This document shows, in pieces, positions 1 to 12,900 of a stretch of 64,000 nt of DNA. The DNA is from Closterium sp. NIES-65 (taxonomy: Eukaryota > Streptophyta > Zygnematophyceae > Desmidiales > Closteriaceae). The translations under genes and the position numbers were made by a program. The notes beneath the pieces were generated by a model that saw nothing but the letters and a program-made list of their open reading frames with translations, was not told where the DNA came from and made no database searches. Each line of letters begins with the position of its first letter. Positions within the stretch are counted from its first letter, which is position 1. The stretch covers positions 5,944,501-6,008,500 of the forward strand of contig CANXME010002068.1 in the NCBI GenBank assembly GCA_948144175.1, given 5' to 3'.

Positions 1-2450
1 GCATCTCGAGAGGCTTAGTTGGGACGCGTTTATCTGTTCATAACTCAGAGTCTCATAACGACAAGTTGGCTATTCCTCAAGCATCTTCTGTACTAATGGC
101 TGCTTCGATGTGTGATTTTCTCGCAGCGGTTGCGACAGAGCGTTCTGCTGAATTCACCTCCGCATAGTTAAATCCGGCACTGGATAACTAGACAGGTGTC
201 TGGTTAGCGAGGGTCGGGAGTCTACAATTGGGAGTCGAGGCTGGGAGGCAGTTGAGGGCGTTGACTGAGATGAAATGAATCATATAGATGTCTAGGAAGC
301 CGACGAATAATATGTAGTACTTTGAGAGGACCTCTACCCAGGAGACGGCTGAGGCGAGAAGCTGATGCACGCATTTTGGGTGCTCATGTGTTTGCACAAG
401 CTCATGAGTAGTTAGGGACGTGACATTTCTATGATGGATGTAGTGTTATCAGACTAACAAGTGCTTGCTCGCGATACGCGACCCGAAGCTGATGTACAGA
501 ATGGCGAGCAGCTGAGGCGGCAGAACGGCGAGACACGAAACAAACACAGATTCCTTGCTGCCTGTCGTACTACTAACAGATTCCTTGCTGCCTGTCGACC
601 ACATCAATGGGAGTGACGCAGGGTGAATGGATTCGACCGTCATTACCGTGGGATTGCCGACAAGCAAACAGCAGCAGCAGCTAGGCGAGCAGCTTCAATT
701 CGGAATTTCATCATCCAATTTTTGCCGCAGCAGCAGCAGGTGGGATTTCGCGCAGCTGAGATTCACACCCATCCCCGCCAAACCGCAGACCTGACGTCAG
801 CCTCTGATCGCCTCGCTTTCCAATCAGGATCAAGGAGCTCGCCGCCGAAAGTGGTGATTCTGAAACAGAGGGCTTGTACAGTACAGCACATGCAGCCATG
901 AGTTTGTCAGAGGTTTGGACTTCTCGGGCAACAGAAAAGGTTTCAAACAGCTGTTGGGGCACGCACATGCGGCTGCCCTTTCTTGCGTTGGAATCGGGAG
1001 TCAGGAATCTACGGTGGATGTTATTCGACCAGGGTGAATGGAACGTCGTCAAGGTCGAGAATGGCAGGTATGGTCCACACGAACAAAGACTTGGTGGCCA
1101 CGTGGTAACAACATTCCTTGCCGACTGGAGTTCCTCACCTCAAATGACATGGCGGTGACGCCACAGAGGTGACGGCATGGCTTTACGGCTTTACACTTGG
1201 GCGCCGCTTCTACTGTTTGGGGACGCTGCGCTGAGAGAACCACGTGCTCAAAAATCGTCTGCTCATCTCATCGAGACATCCAATCAGCTGGGTTTCACGA
1301 TTTGTTCTAACTCGCCGCAATTCCCGCAACACGGAATCACGACCCAGTGCGCGCAATCACAGCCTTAGTTTCCGGTCGGATCCTTAATACGCCCTTTGAA
1401 CAAGAGCCGCTACTTCACATAGACAAGTCCTTCAGAATAATGGAGGACTAGGTAATACAGAGAAGTAGTTGTAATACCGTATATTAAAAAAAATCATCAC
1501 AATGTTCTTATCATAAGCGAAGTTTATATATTTCCTGAAATTTTTATGATACAAAGCTCTATTAGCGTACTTCTATAATGATATATTAGTATTCTGGTAT
1601 GCAGTTAGGAAAGAGAATTAGTATGTCATGCTTATCCTCATAAGAAAACCAGTGCTTACAGTATTCATCGGTTTGGGCTTGTCATTTTATGAGGAGGGAG
1701 CCACTCTAAATGAAGCTCATAGCTGTTGGAATGTACTGAAATAATAACTCGTGCTGAATAGCTCATCCGACAGAGTTCCGGCGGCCCAATTTGTCAGGGA
1801 CGACGGACGAGGTCGACGGGCCCAGCACCGCCGAGGCGGGGAACTGCCGCGCGTGCCTGCCCGCCAGGCTGGCCCAGGGCTGGGCCGAGCGCACGCCCGC
1901 CGCCCCTCAACCCCCCTGCGTAATTGAACAGCACCCCACGTTACCGGGTGGGGGCGGCGAACCCGCTTCACCTCGCGCGAGGGGAAGTAACCCTAGGGCG
2001 AAGGCAGCCCTCAGCGTGGCCCTGCCCTCGACGACCTAGTAACCCTCTCGCGCTGCCCCTACGGGAAGGCGAGGGCCCGGTGAAATACTGATGCTCCCCT
2101 CGGGACCCTCGGCCAATTCGCGACCCGCTGGCGTGTGGACACGTGTCTGCCCATAGACGACGCTGCATGCCAGGCACTTGTGACGCTGCATGCGACCAGA
2201 CCCTACGCCTACCCACGCGAGTGGACGTGATGGGGCCGATGTGGCCCGGCGTCCGACGAGCATGTGATTGGACGAGGTTGATGCTCATCGTGCCGAACCA
2301 CTTCGGCCTCCGGGCCGGTTTTGGCCACCGCCTTGGTCTGCGTCCGTCGTGCCTTATCTTTGTGGACGGAGTGACCGACGCCTCATTTTGCTCTTCTCAT
2401 TTCACCTTTCACATTTCTCACCTCTGCGCCTTCCTCCGTCCTGCTGCTGC
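1..2450. other. Left flank, no supported gene
   Basis: No reading frame here looks protein-like, and no RNA gene is recognisable. A 22-bp stretch is directly repeated at 546-567 and 576-597 (30-bp period). 1,440-1,700 is AT-rich; from about 1,780 the sequence turns very GC-rich. The motif GACCTAGTAAC, which recurs inside the unknown gene downstream (2,868; 3,058), already appears near 2,033. The boundary of the large mobile element may therefore lie at or before about 2,000. Confidence 0.5.
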
Positions 2451-2460
2451 TAGATAGCCT

Positions 2461-2501
2461 GTAGTGTCGTGCCTTTGGTCGCCGGTAGTGTCGTGCCTTT
2501 G
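2461..2501 (+). repeat. Short direct duplication just before a candidate start codon
   Basis: A 17-base unit (GTAGTGTCGTGCCTTTG) occurs at 2,461-2,477 and 2,485-2,501, immediately before the ATG at 2,507. It probably lies in the 5' leader of the unknown gene. No regulatory role can be shown. Confidence 0.5.
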
Positions 2502-2506
2502 CAATC

Positions 2507-4470
2507 ATGGAGTTGGATAGTGGCGCCGCTCACCCGACGCCGGGCGCCGCAACGCCGACGCCGTCCTCGGCGGACTTCCCCCTGTACTTCAACATGGACC
2601 GTGGCCTCACCTTCTCTTTCAACGAGAAGGACTTCGCCGTGCTGCGCGCCACGAAAAAAATACTTCAACGAGCATTGCTTCGCACTCGCGCTCAAGTGAG
2701 TCCCTTCTTCAGTCAAGGCGGAACCCTTGTCCACTTTTTCTTTCCGTCGACTTAGTAGCTCTTTTTTAACCCGCCGCCCCGCCGACCTAGACGATGTTAT
2801 TCGTTAGAACGAGTTACTAATCCGGCGTGCGAGTTAGCGACGGTGTCCATGTCTATTTCCCGCCGACCTAGTAACTTCACTGTTCCGCCGACTTAGTACA
2901 GCATGATATAGCTCAGCCGACGAATTCCCCCGGCCATTTTCGCCGCATAGAACCGGCGGTCATTTTTTATCCCGACGACCTATAGGATGTTATTATTTGG
3001 AGCGCGTTACTAATTCGACGTGCGAGTAAGCGACGACGTCCGTGTCTCTTTTTCCCGCCGACCTAGTAACCTCATTATTCCGCTGACTTAGTAACTACAG
3101 GCCGACTCAACGTTGCAGAATTAGTTTCTACCGGTCGATAGGATTTCGGTCAACGAAAGGTTTTCACGCCTAGGTTTGTTGTGAGCGCGTCCATGTCGGC
3201 GTTCAAGGCCGCTATCCTATCTACTTTCGTCGGCAACGAGTTCGCAATCCTGAACCGATGCCACATGTCCCCACGAGTTCGTTGACTACAGGTACATGTG
3301 GATTCGCGAAGCTCCGATGGACTTGAAGCCGTGGATCATAGGGTGCAGCCGTCTTCGCGAGGCGATTAAGAAGAAAAACCTCACCTGTTTTGAGTCGGTA
3401 TTCGACGCCGACATTGCCATGCTACCTACAATCACGACGTGAGAAAGTGCGATGTTGCGTTGTTGTTGAGGTCATGTTGGACTTCGATGTTTTATATCAG
3501 CGTCACATGGTTCATGTGCAGGATCGGGCCGCTTCCCGGGGTCCAATGCAGCGTCGTCGTGGTTCTTCGGCCCGGCGACTTGCTGAAGGTCGTCGACGTC
3601 GACAGCGAGACCTCGTTCCGCCACCTGGACCCGAAGACTGCAAACCGGCTGCATTCGTCTGAGGCGCTCGCCGTGCTGAGGTAGGCATGCTTAAATTGGG
3701 GCGGCTCTGGTTTCTCGACGGCGTCCCCACTGACTCTTTCATGCACTGCTGTTGCTGCTTTTTCTGGTGTTGTGTTTTGGCCGAGCTTGGAAGAAGTGAC
3801 AGGACATGGAAGTGGGTGCCTCCCGCTGAGGAGGTCGTGGTGGCTCGACTCGCCGATTGCGATAGGCCCACGCGCGACGTGAGTTTCTGTCGACCTTGTA
3901 GCCGACTTTAATTGGTCTTCTAACTGTGCTTGCGTTGGTACACCCTCGGCTCACCTAGCCTGCCCTTGCAGCACTTGTACGCAGAGATTGCCGGACATTG
4001 TGAAGAACGAGCAGGTCGGCACCGGATTGCATGCTGTGAGCGCGTTCGGATGGGTGGTCAGAGAGCGCGGAGCCCTGCTCAAGTCACGTGTACCGGCGAG
4101 CGCTGAGAACCCGATGGTTCAGGGGTTGAGGGCACTCAAATCGGCGCTAGTGGAATACGTGAAGAGATGCGTTGCTGAGAGGCGGTCGGCGCCGTCCAAT
4201 CACCCTCCTGGGCCAAGTACCTCCCCCCTCGACGACGACGGAATCGAAACCAAGACGGCGTCTCAAGCTGGCGTGGATTGCCCGGCGTATTCCAGCGTGC
4301 ACGACACTAAAACTAGCGGTCATGTTGGCGGCGGTGGCGAGGCCGACTTGGTAGGAGGAGAGGAGCGGAGGGCAGGGTCCATTGAGGAGTCATCTACTGA
4401 CTCAGAGTCAGAGTCGGAATCCGAGGAGGAGGAGGATGAAGAGGAGGAGGAGGAGCGTGCAGGGAAGAAG
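2507..4470 (+). CDS. Unknown multi-exon gene of the large mobile element, 5' part
   Basis: I do not recognise the family. The ATG at 2,507 opens a segment (MELDSGAAHP..., with a core YFNMDRGLTFSFNEKDFAVL) ending at a GTGAG donor near 2,696. Further protein-like blocks with plausible splice sites lie at about 3,290-3,440 (YMWIREAPMDLKPW), 3,522-3,682 (VVVVLRPGDLLKVVDVDSE), 3,785-3,880 (LGRSDRTWKWVPPAEEVVVA) and from about 3,970 (GWVVRERGALLKSRVPA). The last block ends in a Ser/Glu-rich acidic tract at 4,380-4,455. The phase between the last two blocks is not resolved, so the copy may be decayed or an exon border may be misplaced. A Copia element interrupts it at 4,471, and coding-like sequence resumes at 13,301. 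Its partner is the convergent recombinase gene ending at 24,464. It could be a DNA-binding or structural accessory protein of the element; that is a guess. Confidence 0.45.
2785..3110 (+). repeat. Imperfect tandem duplication, period about 185 bp
   Basis: The block beginning near 2,785 (CGACCTAGACGATGTTATT... GAGTTACTAA) recurs from about 2,970 with roughly 80% identity by eye, including the motif CCGCCGACCTAGTAAC at 2,868 and 3,057. It lies in the presumed first intron of the unknown gene. The short motif CCGMCGACYTAGTA is scattered at least six times between 2,030 and 3,100. Confidence 0.6.
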
Positions 4471-4551
4471 TGTCAAACATTATATATGTTGTGCTTGTTT
4501 AGGCTACAGTGGGTTAGCCTATAGGGGGTACACAATTCTAGGGTTAGGTAC

Positions 4552-6017
4552 TGTCAGAATATTATGCTCTAGCCTGTAGTGGGGTGCTCTATAGCGAGTA
4601 CAACCCTTCTAGGGTTTGCTATTTGTATCCTCATTCTTGCTAGTGCAGCTCTTCTTCTTTCTTCTAAATTTTCACATGCTATCAGAGCAGGTCGATCCCC
4701 TTGGATCGATCCTGTGGGTGGGCTTACCACCTCCTTGCTTCCGCTGCAACTGTTACCACTACTCTCGGTGCCACACGCCCCGTGGCGTGTGGCAGTTTTT
4801 CTTCCTGCCGTGCGCCTTTCTGCCCGCCGTGCGCCCCGAGGCGCGCGGCGGTTTTCTGCCCGCTGTGCGCCCCGAGGCGCGCGGCGGTTCTCTGCCCGCT
4901 GTGCGCCCGGAGGCGCGCGGCGGGCTTCGACCTCGTCGTTCGGAGCGTCGCCCCCGGGGGGCGATGCGACGGGCGACGGGGACCCGGTCGTCGCCCCCCC
5001 GTTGCCCGTCGTGGCCTACGCACGGCCCGTACAGGCAGCGCGCGGCCCGTACGGGCTGCGCCAGGCCCGCGCACCACCCGTACGGGCTGCGCCAGGCCCG
5101 CGCGCGGCCCGTACAGGTGCCGCCAGGCCCGCGCGCGGCTCAGGCTGCCTGCGCGCGGCTCGGGCGACCCTACCTGCGGCCCTGACCCCGGCCCCGTCGT
5201 CCTACCTACGGCTCGGGCCCGTCGCCCTACCTACGGCACCGCCTCCCCCCCCCCCCCCCCCCCCCCCCTTTTCCCGTCGACCTGGGGGGTGGCGGATGTG
5301 TACTGTTCCCTGCCCCTCCTCCTCCTCCGTCTCCCTGTGCTGCAGCTGCTGCTGAGGGGGGGTGGACTTGTTGGAGCCGGTGGAGTGGTACTAAGGGGGG
5401 GTGAAGGGGGAGTGGAGCTAGGGGTGTAGCAGCGGGTGTGTGTCAGGGGGAGTGGGATCGTTTGGGAAGCTGAATGGAGGTTGCCGTCGTGTCGCCAGCA
5501 GCACCTGTATTTCGGGGAATTGCTCCGGTAGCCCAGTCGTAGCCAGCTGTGCCAGCCGCCCGTGGGTCCGTTGCTCGTCTGCCGCTACTTTAGCCGCGGG
5601 GCCAGTTACTCCAGTATTCCGGAGCGTTGTTCCGGTAGCCGCTGTGCCAGTGTGCCTCCTGTTGCCCGTGTGTCTGCAGCTTCAGCCGTCGCCTCCTATC
5701 TTCTCTCCTCTCACTCTCTCTCCTCCTCCTCACTTGCCCTATGCGATAGCCCCTGGCTTTGCTCATAATTGTGAACTTAAACTATTGCTTCTTGAACTTG
5801 TGCTCAGAATGTGTGGTAACATTGTGATCCACCCTGAGCTTGTACTGCTTTGCTTGCTCTGCTGATTACACCCCACTTCGGCTATGGGGGTGTGTCATAA
5901 TATTATGCTCTAGCCTGTAGTGGGGTGCTCTATAGCAAGTACAACCCTTCTAGGGTTTGCTATTTGTATCCTCATTCTTGCTAGTGCATCTCTTCTTCTT
6001 TCTTCTAAATTTTCACA
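4552..6017 (+). mobile_element. Short non-autonomous LTR element (TRIM-like), nested in the Copia 5' LTR
   Basis: Two 125-bp LTRs (4,552-4,676 and 5,893-6,017) begin TGTCA and end TTTTCACA; three differences are seen between them. Target duplication GGTAC occurs at 4,547-4,551 and 6,018-6,022. A primer site TGCTATCAGAGC lies at 4,677. The 1.2-kb interior is GC-rich with a poly-C run near 5,249 and has no recognisable gag or pol. It looks whole as a non-coding element and must have been mobilised in trans. A close relative sits at 55,479-56,935. Confidence 0.9.
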
Positions 6018-6179
6018 GGTACTTGTACTGATTTCACTATTAGTTCAATCATTCCTGTTCGTTCATTTCAACATGGTATGGAGCAGGTCCTTCGCTAGGA
6101 CCGTTTTTTTTTAGGGCCCACCACTACCTACCTACCTACCTACCTGCGCCCTAGGGCGCCTCGTTTTTCACGGCTCCCT

Positions 6180-6640
6180 AAGGCCCCGCGACCCGCGACC
6201 CGCCCCTTAGTGACCTGCGCGCCGCCCCTTAATGCCCCGTCGGCCCACGCGCTCGCCCTTTACTGCCTCGCGCTCGCCCCTTAGCGACCCCGTCGGCCCC
6301 GCGATCGCCCCTAACAGCCCCGTCGGCCCCGCGCTCACCTCCCTAGAGGCCCCCGTCGGCCCCGCACTCGCCCCTAGAGGCCCCTTACGGCCCCGCGCTC
6401 GCCCCTAGAGGCCCCAAACGGCCCCACGCTTGCCCTTAGAGGACCTTTACGGCCCCGCGCTCGCCCCTAGAGGCCCCGAACGGCCCCACGCTCGCCCCTA
6501 GCGGCCCTTTACGGCCCCGCGCTCGCCCCTACAGGCCCCGAACGGCCCCGCGCTCGCCCTTAGCGGCCCCTTACGGCCCCGCGCTCGCCCCTAGAGGCCC
6601 CGAACGGCCCCGCGCTCGCCCCTAGAGGCCCCGAACGGCC
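6180..6640 (+). repeat. GC-rich tandem repeats in the Copia 1 leader
   Basis: Between primer site and gag, units of about 30-60 bp built on CCCCGCGCTCGCCCCTAGAG are repeated around ten times with drift. The other Copia element has an analogous but different array in the same position (22,860-23,350). Confidence 0.75.
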
Positions 6641-6850
6641 CGTGACCGCCACAGCCCCTCCACGACAGAGCCGAGCCGCGCGACTCGAACCGAGCCGCCC
6701 AGTCCGAGCCGAGCCGCGCGACCCGAACCGAACCGCGCCGCCCTACCCGAGCCGCGCCGCTCTACATGAACCGAACCACGCCGCGCGTACTGACCGAGCC
6801 GCCCTACCTGTCTCACCCTCCTACACCTACTACTGCTCCTACTGCTCCTA

Positions 6851-8328
6851 TGGCTAGCCCACCTGTGCTAGCTTTCGATGCTGAGGGCCGCCCAATGAAG
6901 TTTGACACCTGGCTAGATGACCTGCACCTCTATCTACAGCTCACTGCCAAGGACGACATCTCACTGTACAACCACGCCCTAGGCCATGTCACTGCCCCTG
7001 CTGCTACTGCTGACAGCACTGCCCGCTCACAGTAGCAGACTCGTGACGCCCACGCTCGCTTTGCTATTCGCAACTCCCTGCCGATAGATGAGCGCGAGCA
7101 CTTTGGTCAGCACAAGACTGCACAGGCACTGTACATTGCTGTCGTTGTCCGCTACTCCTCACCGGCCTCTGCCGCACTAGGTCGTCTCTCTCTTCCCTAC
7201 CTGTTCCCCGACTTGGCCTCTTTCCACACAGTCGCTGACCTCATTACGCACCTCCACACAAGTGAGGCTCGCTTTCGCGCCACTATGCCTGATGAGTTCC
7301 TTGCCAAGAACCCACCCCCGCTCTGGCTCACTCTCTACCACCTAGTCACCCGCCTCCCTGACACTCTGCGCTCAGTCAGGGACCACTTCCTAGTTCGCTG
7401 CCCCATTGAGCTCACCATTGCCCTCCTCGAGAAGGAACTCCTTGCAGCTGAGGCTAGCATAGTAGCTGTAGGTGCCTCTCGTGGCGACCCCCGTACCCCG
7501 TTCTTTGAGGGGTGTTCTCCTTCCCCCCTTCTTCCCTCTGTCGCCTCTGCTACTCTTGTCGACCTCCTTGGTGCTGAGAAGGTCGGGACTGCGTCTGCTT
7601 CGAGCGGGCGCCGCAGCGGCAGAAGCACAGGGGGCAAGGGCGGTGGCGGTGACGGCGGGGGAGGCGGTGGTGGGGGCGGTGGCGGCGGTGGGGGTGGTGG
7701 CGCGTCTGGAGGGGCTAGTGGCAGCGGTGGGGGTGGTGGCGGCAGCGGCGGGGGAGGTGGCAGGGGCGGAGGCGGTGGTGGGGGTGGCGGTGGACGCGGC
7801 GGCGGCAGGGGTTGGGGTGGTCGAGGAGGTGGCGGCGGCGGTGGTGGTCGTGGAGGCGCTGGCGGTGGCCAGGGCGAGCAGCACACTCCGTCGCCCCAGG
7901 AGGTCCGTGAGTGGTACTCTCAGCACCGGGGGGGGGGGGGAGGGGGGGGTGGCTTTAGCTGCACGTACGTCATTCGCACTAGTGACCGCACTGGTCAGCC
8001 GTGTGGGGGACCGCACGCCACACAGCGCTGCTTTGCTCGTCTCAACGACGCTTGGCGTGTTCAGTTCCCTCAGGCCACTGAGCTGCCCCGTTGGGTTGAT
8101 CTACTGAAGAAGGGGATTGATATCTATGCTCTAGACTTTGATGCTATTCTCACAGCTATGTATGTGATGTCTACTAGTGGAGAGGGTGCTGAGTACCTGT
8201 GTGTGCCGCCCGACCCGGGCATTAGGACTAGTGCGTCTGCCGCTCCAGGTACTCGCGTGTCTGCTACCCCAGGTGCTGGTGAGGCAGCTGCTCTACGTGC
8301 TTGTGCGTCTGCCCCCCCTAGTACTTAG
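6851..8328 (+). mobile_element. Copia 1 gag region (fossil)
   Basis: Recognised by collinearity with the gag of the second element: an N-terminal block (DGRP-like 'FDTWLDDLHLYLQ') followed by 'FHTVADLITHLHTSEARFRA' and a long glycine tract around 7,630-7,900, then a CxxC...H-type segment near 8,000. Degraded; part of the element at 4,471-13,300. Confidence 0.7.
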
Positions 8329-8695
8329 TGGACTGCAGCACTGCACACCTTCACACTGGACTCAGGTGCTTCTTGCTACTTCTTTCGTGACCGCATTGCC
8401 CTTGAGCCGCTTGCTCGACCAATTGCGGTCTCCCTCGCTGACCCCTCTGGGGGTCCGGTCATTGCGACCTCCTCCACTGTCCTCCCCTGTCCTGCGGTCT
8501 CGTCGGGCACACTCTCAGGTCTCCACCTCCCCTCATTCTCTACGAACCTGGAGGCAGGATGTGCGCTCTAGGACGGGGGTGTTCACCAGTTCACCCCTGC
8601 CTACGAGCGCGTGACACACTGCACGTGTGCTCATACGGGCCGTCACTTGGCTACCTTCACTCCGCAGCCGAGGTCGGACCTGTACACACTGACCA

Positions 8696-9793
8696 GTGAG
8701 TCCCCTCAGGTTGCTGCGTCTGCGTCTCCGTCCGCGTCAGGTCAACTGTCGGCCCCCTGCTCGTGTCGCTCTCTGGCACCACCGCCTTGGCCACCCGTCT
8801 GTGCAGCGGCTTCGTGCCATGCACTCCCGGTACCTTGTCTCTGGCCTTCCCAGGGTCCTTCCTCCCCTCCCTCCCTCACCTGCTCTTCCCTGTCTTCCCT
8901 ATGTCGAGGGGCGGCAGCGCGCCGCTCCTCACTCCTCCTCGTTTCCCCCGACGACTGCTCCCTTGCAAACGCTCCACATGGACGTGTGGGGCCCAGCCCG
9001 CGTCCGTGGTCAGGGTCAGGAGAGGTACTTCGTGATAGTTGTTGACGACTACTCGCGCTACACCACAGTCTTCCCCTTGCGCACTAAGGGTGAGGTCCCT
9101 GATGTCTTGATCCCTTGGATCCGCAGAGCCCGTCTCCAGCTCAGCGAGCGTTTCCACTCGGACTTTCCTGTCCTGCGCTTGCACTCTGACAGAGGTGGTG
9201 AGTTCTCCTCCGACCTCTTGGCAGCCTACTGTGCTGAGCACAGCATTGAGCAGTCGTTCACGCTTCCGGCCTCTCCACAGCAGAATGGGATTACGGAGCG
9301 CCGCATTGGCCTGGTCATGGAGGTCGCCCGTACCTCCTTGATCCATGCGGCTGCCCCCCACTTTCTGTGGCCGTTTGCGGTCCGGTACGCTGCGCATCAG
9401 CTCAACCTCTGGCCCCGTGTCTCCTTGCCGGAGACCTCGCACACACTGCTGTGGACGGGGGAGGTTGGCGATGCGTCGCGTTTCCGAGTCTGGGGATCTC
9501 GAGCTTTTGTCTGGGATACGTCTGCGAACAAGCTCTCCTCCCGTGCTGTTCCCTTCGTCTTCCTCGGCTTTTTCCCAGACGCGCCTGGTTGGCAATTTTA
9601 CCACGCCACCACGCGCCGAGTCTTGCCCTCTCAGTACGTCACTTTTGACGAGTCCGTCCCCTACTACTGCCTCTTCCCCTACTGCACTGCCCCGCTCCCC
9701 CCCCCGCCTCTCTTCCTTGCACGAGGTGCTGCTGTCGTAGACCCCCCCCCCCCCCCCCTCGAGGTGCCGCTCCCTCAGGTGTGTCTGAGGTAG
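8696..9793 (+). mobile_element. Copia 1 integrase region (fossil)
   Basis: Contains the pre-integrase block WHHRLGHPS, the integrase core with DYSRYTTVFPL, LHSDRGGEFSS and SPQQNGITERRIG, and the Copia-type C-terminal block (VFLGF...). Order and motifs are those of Ty1/Copia integrases. Confidence 0.9.
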
Positions 9794-9835
9794 ACCCGGT
9801 TGAGCCTGTTGAGGTAGTTCTCGACTCTCGTCCTG

Positions 9836-10640
9836 TTGGGGGTGCGGAGCCAGGGGGTGCGGAGCCTAGGGGTGCTGAGCCTGGGGGTGCGGAGCCTGGG
9901 GGTGCTGAGCTGGGGTGCGGAGCCTGGGGGTGCTGAGCCTGGGGGTACTGAGCCTGGGGGTGCTGAGCTTGGGGGTGCTGAGCCGCAGAGTCCGGAGTCT
10001 GGGGGTTCTGAGTCTGGAGGTGCTGAGCCTGGGAGTCCTACACCTGGAGGAGCCCTCTCCTCGGAGCAGCTGCGTGAGTGGTACTTACAGTACTGCAGCC
10101 TCAGGAGAGGTACCTCTGGAGCCAGGCGTACTACTGGGAGTGGTGCTAGTGCTTCTCCTCCTAGTCGGGAGCTCCCCTCCCGTGAGCGGATCCGTGAGTG
10201 GTACGAGCGGCACTGCACTCTTTGGAGTGGCGCGCTTGGTGTCGCGGACCCCGCTGCTGCTGGTGGTGCTACTCGTGCTGGAGACTCTACTGGTGCTGCT
10301 GGTGCTGCGGCCCCAGAGGTTGGAGCTGCTTCTGGTGCTGCGGACCCGAGCGTTGGAGCTACGGCTGGTGCTGAGGACCCGGGCGCTGGTACTGCTGCTG
10401 GTGCTGAGGACCCGGGCGTTGGAGCTGCTGCTGGTGCTGAGGACCCGGGCGTTGGAGCTCCTGCTGGTGCTGCGGACCCGGGCGTTGGAGCTGCTGCTGG
10501 TGCTGAGGACCTTGGCGCTGGTGCTGCTGCTTGTGCTGTGGACCCGGGCGTTGAAGCTGCTGCTGGTGCTGAGGACCCGGGAGTTAGAGCTGCTGGTGGT
10601 GCTGAGGACCCTGGCGCTGTTGTCTTTGGTGGTTCTAGAG
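9836..10640 (+). repeat. Repetitive linker between integrase and reverse transcriptase
   Basis: 9,836-10,060 is built of units like GGGGGTGCTGAGCCTG; 10,260-10,620 is an array of about 42 bp centred on GCTGGTGCTGAGGACCCGGG. These encode Gly/Ala/Glu/Pro-rich linkers. The second Copia has matching arrays at 19,000-19,320 and 19,420-19,560. Confidence 0.7.
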
Positions 10641-11517
10641 TCGCTGCGCGGTCGCGACCGTACTTCGTTCCGCTCCTTCAGCAGGTTCTTGGTCAGCTCC
10701 CTCCTCCTTGTCCTCCTCCCTCCTTAGGGTGTCCTCCGTCTGTCCAGCTGCAGTCGGAGCTACCATCTGCCTCCTCTCTCCCTGGTCCTGCTCCTTACAC
10801 TGGTCCGACTAGAGGTCTTACAAAGCGTCGTGAGCCTGAGTCTCGTCCTGCGTCGCCTGAGTCTCGTCGTGCGTCGCCTGTCCGTGCTGCTCTCACTGGT
10901 AGTCGTGTCCCGCGTCAGCGTCTTCCTGCTGACCCATGCACTCACCGGATGGCGCTTTGTCCTTCCACTGCTCCACAGCGTGTCCCACTGCCGTCTCCTT
11001 CTGTGTCCTCTCTTCCTGCTCTTGCTGACCCGTAGTCAGACTTCCTTCGTGCTGCCAGTCCTACTGTCACGCGTCTCCTGGCTACTGTTGTCACTGACCC
11101 TTCCTTTGAGTCCGCTGCTGCGTCTGCCTTAGTTGCTGAGCTTGTTGATTTTGCTGCCACCTGTCATCTAGACTACGCCGCTAGCCTAGTTGCTGAGTCT
11201 GAGTATGTCTGTCCTCCGTCCGTTGGGTGTGAGTGTGCTCTTGGCACTGACGTCCTTGAGGACAGGCAGGACGAGTTTGAGTGCTTTGCTGCCGCTTTGC
11301 CCCGTCTCGTGTCCATGCTTGTTGCCCATGAGGGAGACCCGGATGCACCAGACATCCCGACCCCACGCTCTTACGCAGAGGCGATGGCCCGTAACTACTC
11401 CTCTCAGTGGCAGACAACCATGGACACAGAGATTGCTTCTTGGAAGTCCACAGGCACCTACGTCGACGAGGTTCCCCCACCTGGGGCGAACATCGTCAGT
11501 GGTAGTGGATTTTAAGG

Positions 11518-12900
11518 GTGAAGCGGCTGCCAGGCTCTCCACCTGTCTTCAAGGCGCGTTACGTTGCACGAGGCTTCAGTCAGCGAGAGGGAGTTGACTT
11601 CTTCCGGACCTTCTCCCTGACCCCGAAGATGACCACTCTTCGGGTTCTGCTGCACGTCGCCGCTCAGCGTGACTACGAGCTCCACTCTCTTGACTTCAGC
11701 ACTGCTTTCCTACAGGGCAGCCTGCACGAGGAGATCTGGCTACGCCGCCCACCTGGCTTCACTGGGTCGTTCCCTCCTGGTACCCAGTTGAGCCTCCGAC
11801 GGCCAGTCTACGGTCTCCGCCAGGCGCCACGTGAGTGGCACAACACACTGAGGACTACACTTGCGGCTCTTGGGTTCGCGCCTTCTACTGCTGACCCGTC
11901 GCTGTTTCTACGCACCGACACCTCATTGCCGCCGTTCTACATCCTCGTGTACGTCGACGACTTGATCTTTGCCACTGCTGACACTGCGGCACTCGCCCAC
12001 GTGAAGTTGGAGCTGCAGAAGAGACACACGTGCACAGACCCGGGTGAAGTGACAAGCTATCTTGGCTTGCGGATCACCCCGGACAGAGCACGCCGCACCA
12101 TCACCTTGACTCAGTCGCATATGGTGCAGCAGGTCCTTCAACGCCCTTCCGCTTCTCGTACTCCTCGCCTCAGCCCACTCCTCTGCCTACCGGTCACTCG
12201 CCCTTAGCTCTGCCTTCGGATGAGTCTGTAGAGCCGAGTGGCCCTTATCTAGAGCTTGTGGGTTGCCTCATGTACCTGATGACCTGCACTCGACCTGACC
12301 TTGCATACCCTCTTAGCATTCTTGCACGCTATGTCGCTCCCGGCCGTCACCGGAAGGAGCACATGGATGCAGCTAAGAGGGTGTTGCGCTACTTGTGCAG
12401 TACGTCGGGCATGGGGCTAGTGCTTGGAGGGCGAGACCCAGTTGTTCTCAGTAGGCACTCAGACGCTTCTTGGGCAGACGACCAGGCTACTCAGCGGTCG
12501 TCTCAGGGTTGCTCCTTCAGTCTTGGCTCTGGTTGTGTTTCTTGGCGTTCTACTCGCTCTTCTTCTGTTCTCAGCTCCAGTTGTGAGGCTGAGATCTACG
12601 CCACAACCATGGCGGCCCAGGAGCTACGCTGGCTCACCTACTTGCTGACCTACCTTGGAGAGCGGCCTCGTTCTCCTCCTGTGCTGTACGTCGACAACAA
12701 GGCAGCCATTGCCTTGTGTCAGGAGCATAGACTGGAGCACAGAACGAAGCACATTGCTCTGCGCTATTTCCTTGCTTGAGAGCTGCAGCAGCGTGGTCAG
12801 CTTCGTCTGCGTTACGTGACCTCTGAGGCCAACACTGCTGATGTGTTCACGAAGGCGCTTCAGCCTTGTGACCATCAGCGCTTTTGCACTCTTCTAGGCC
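11518..12900 (+). mobile_element. Copia 1 reverse transcriptase and RNase H region (fossil)
   Basis: RT blocks KARYVARGFSQREGVDF, LDFSTAFLQGSL, PVYGLRQAPREWH and catalytic YVDDLIFA are present, followed by RNase H blocks ending SCEAEIYATTMAAQEL and LYVDNKAAIAL. Part of the degraded element at 4,471-13,300. Confidence 0.92.

Noticed and set aside
623-1368. Overlapping frames of 60-113 residues on both strands
   Set aside because: No homology-like motif, no consistent codon composition and mutually overlapping; not supported as genes.
7335-7886. A proline-rich frame opposite the gag region
   Set aside because: Complement of the poly-glycine tract in Copia 1 gag.
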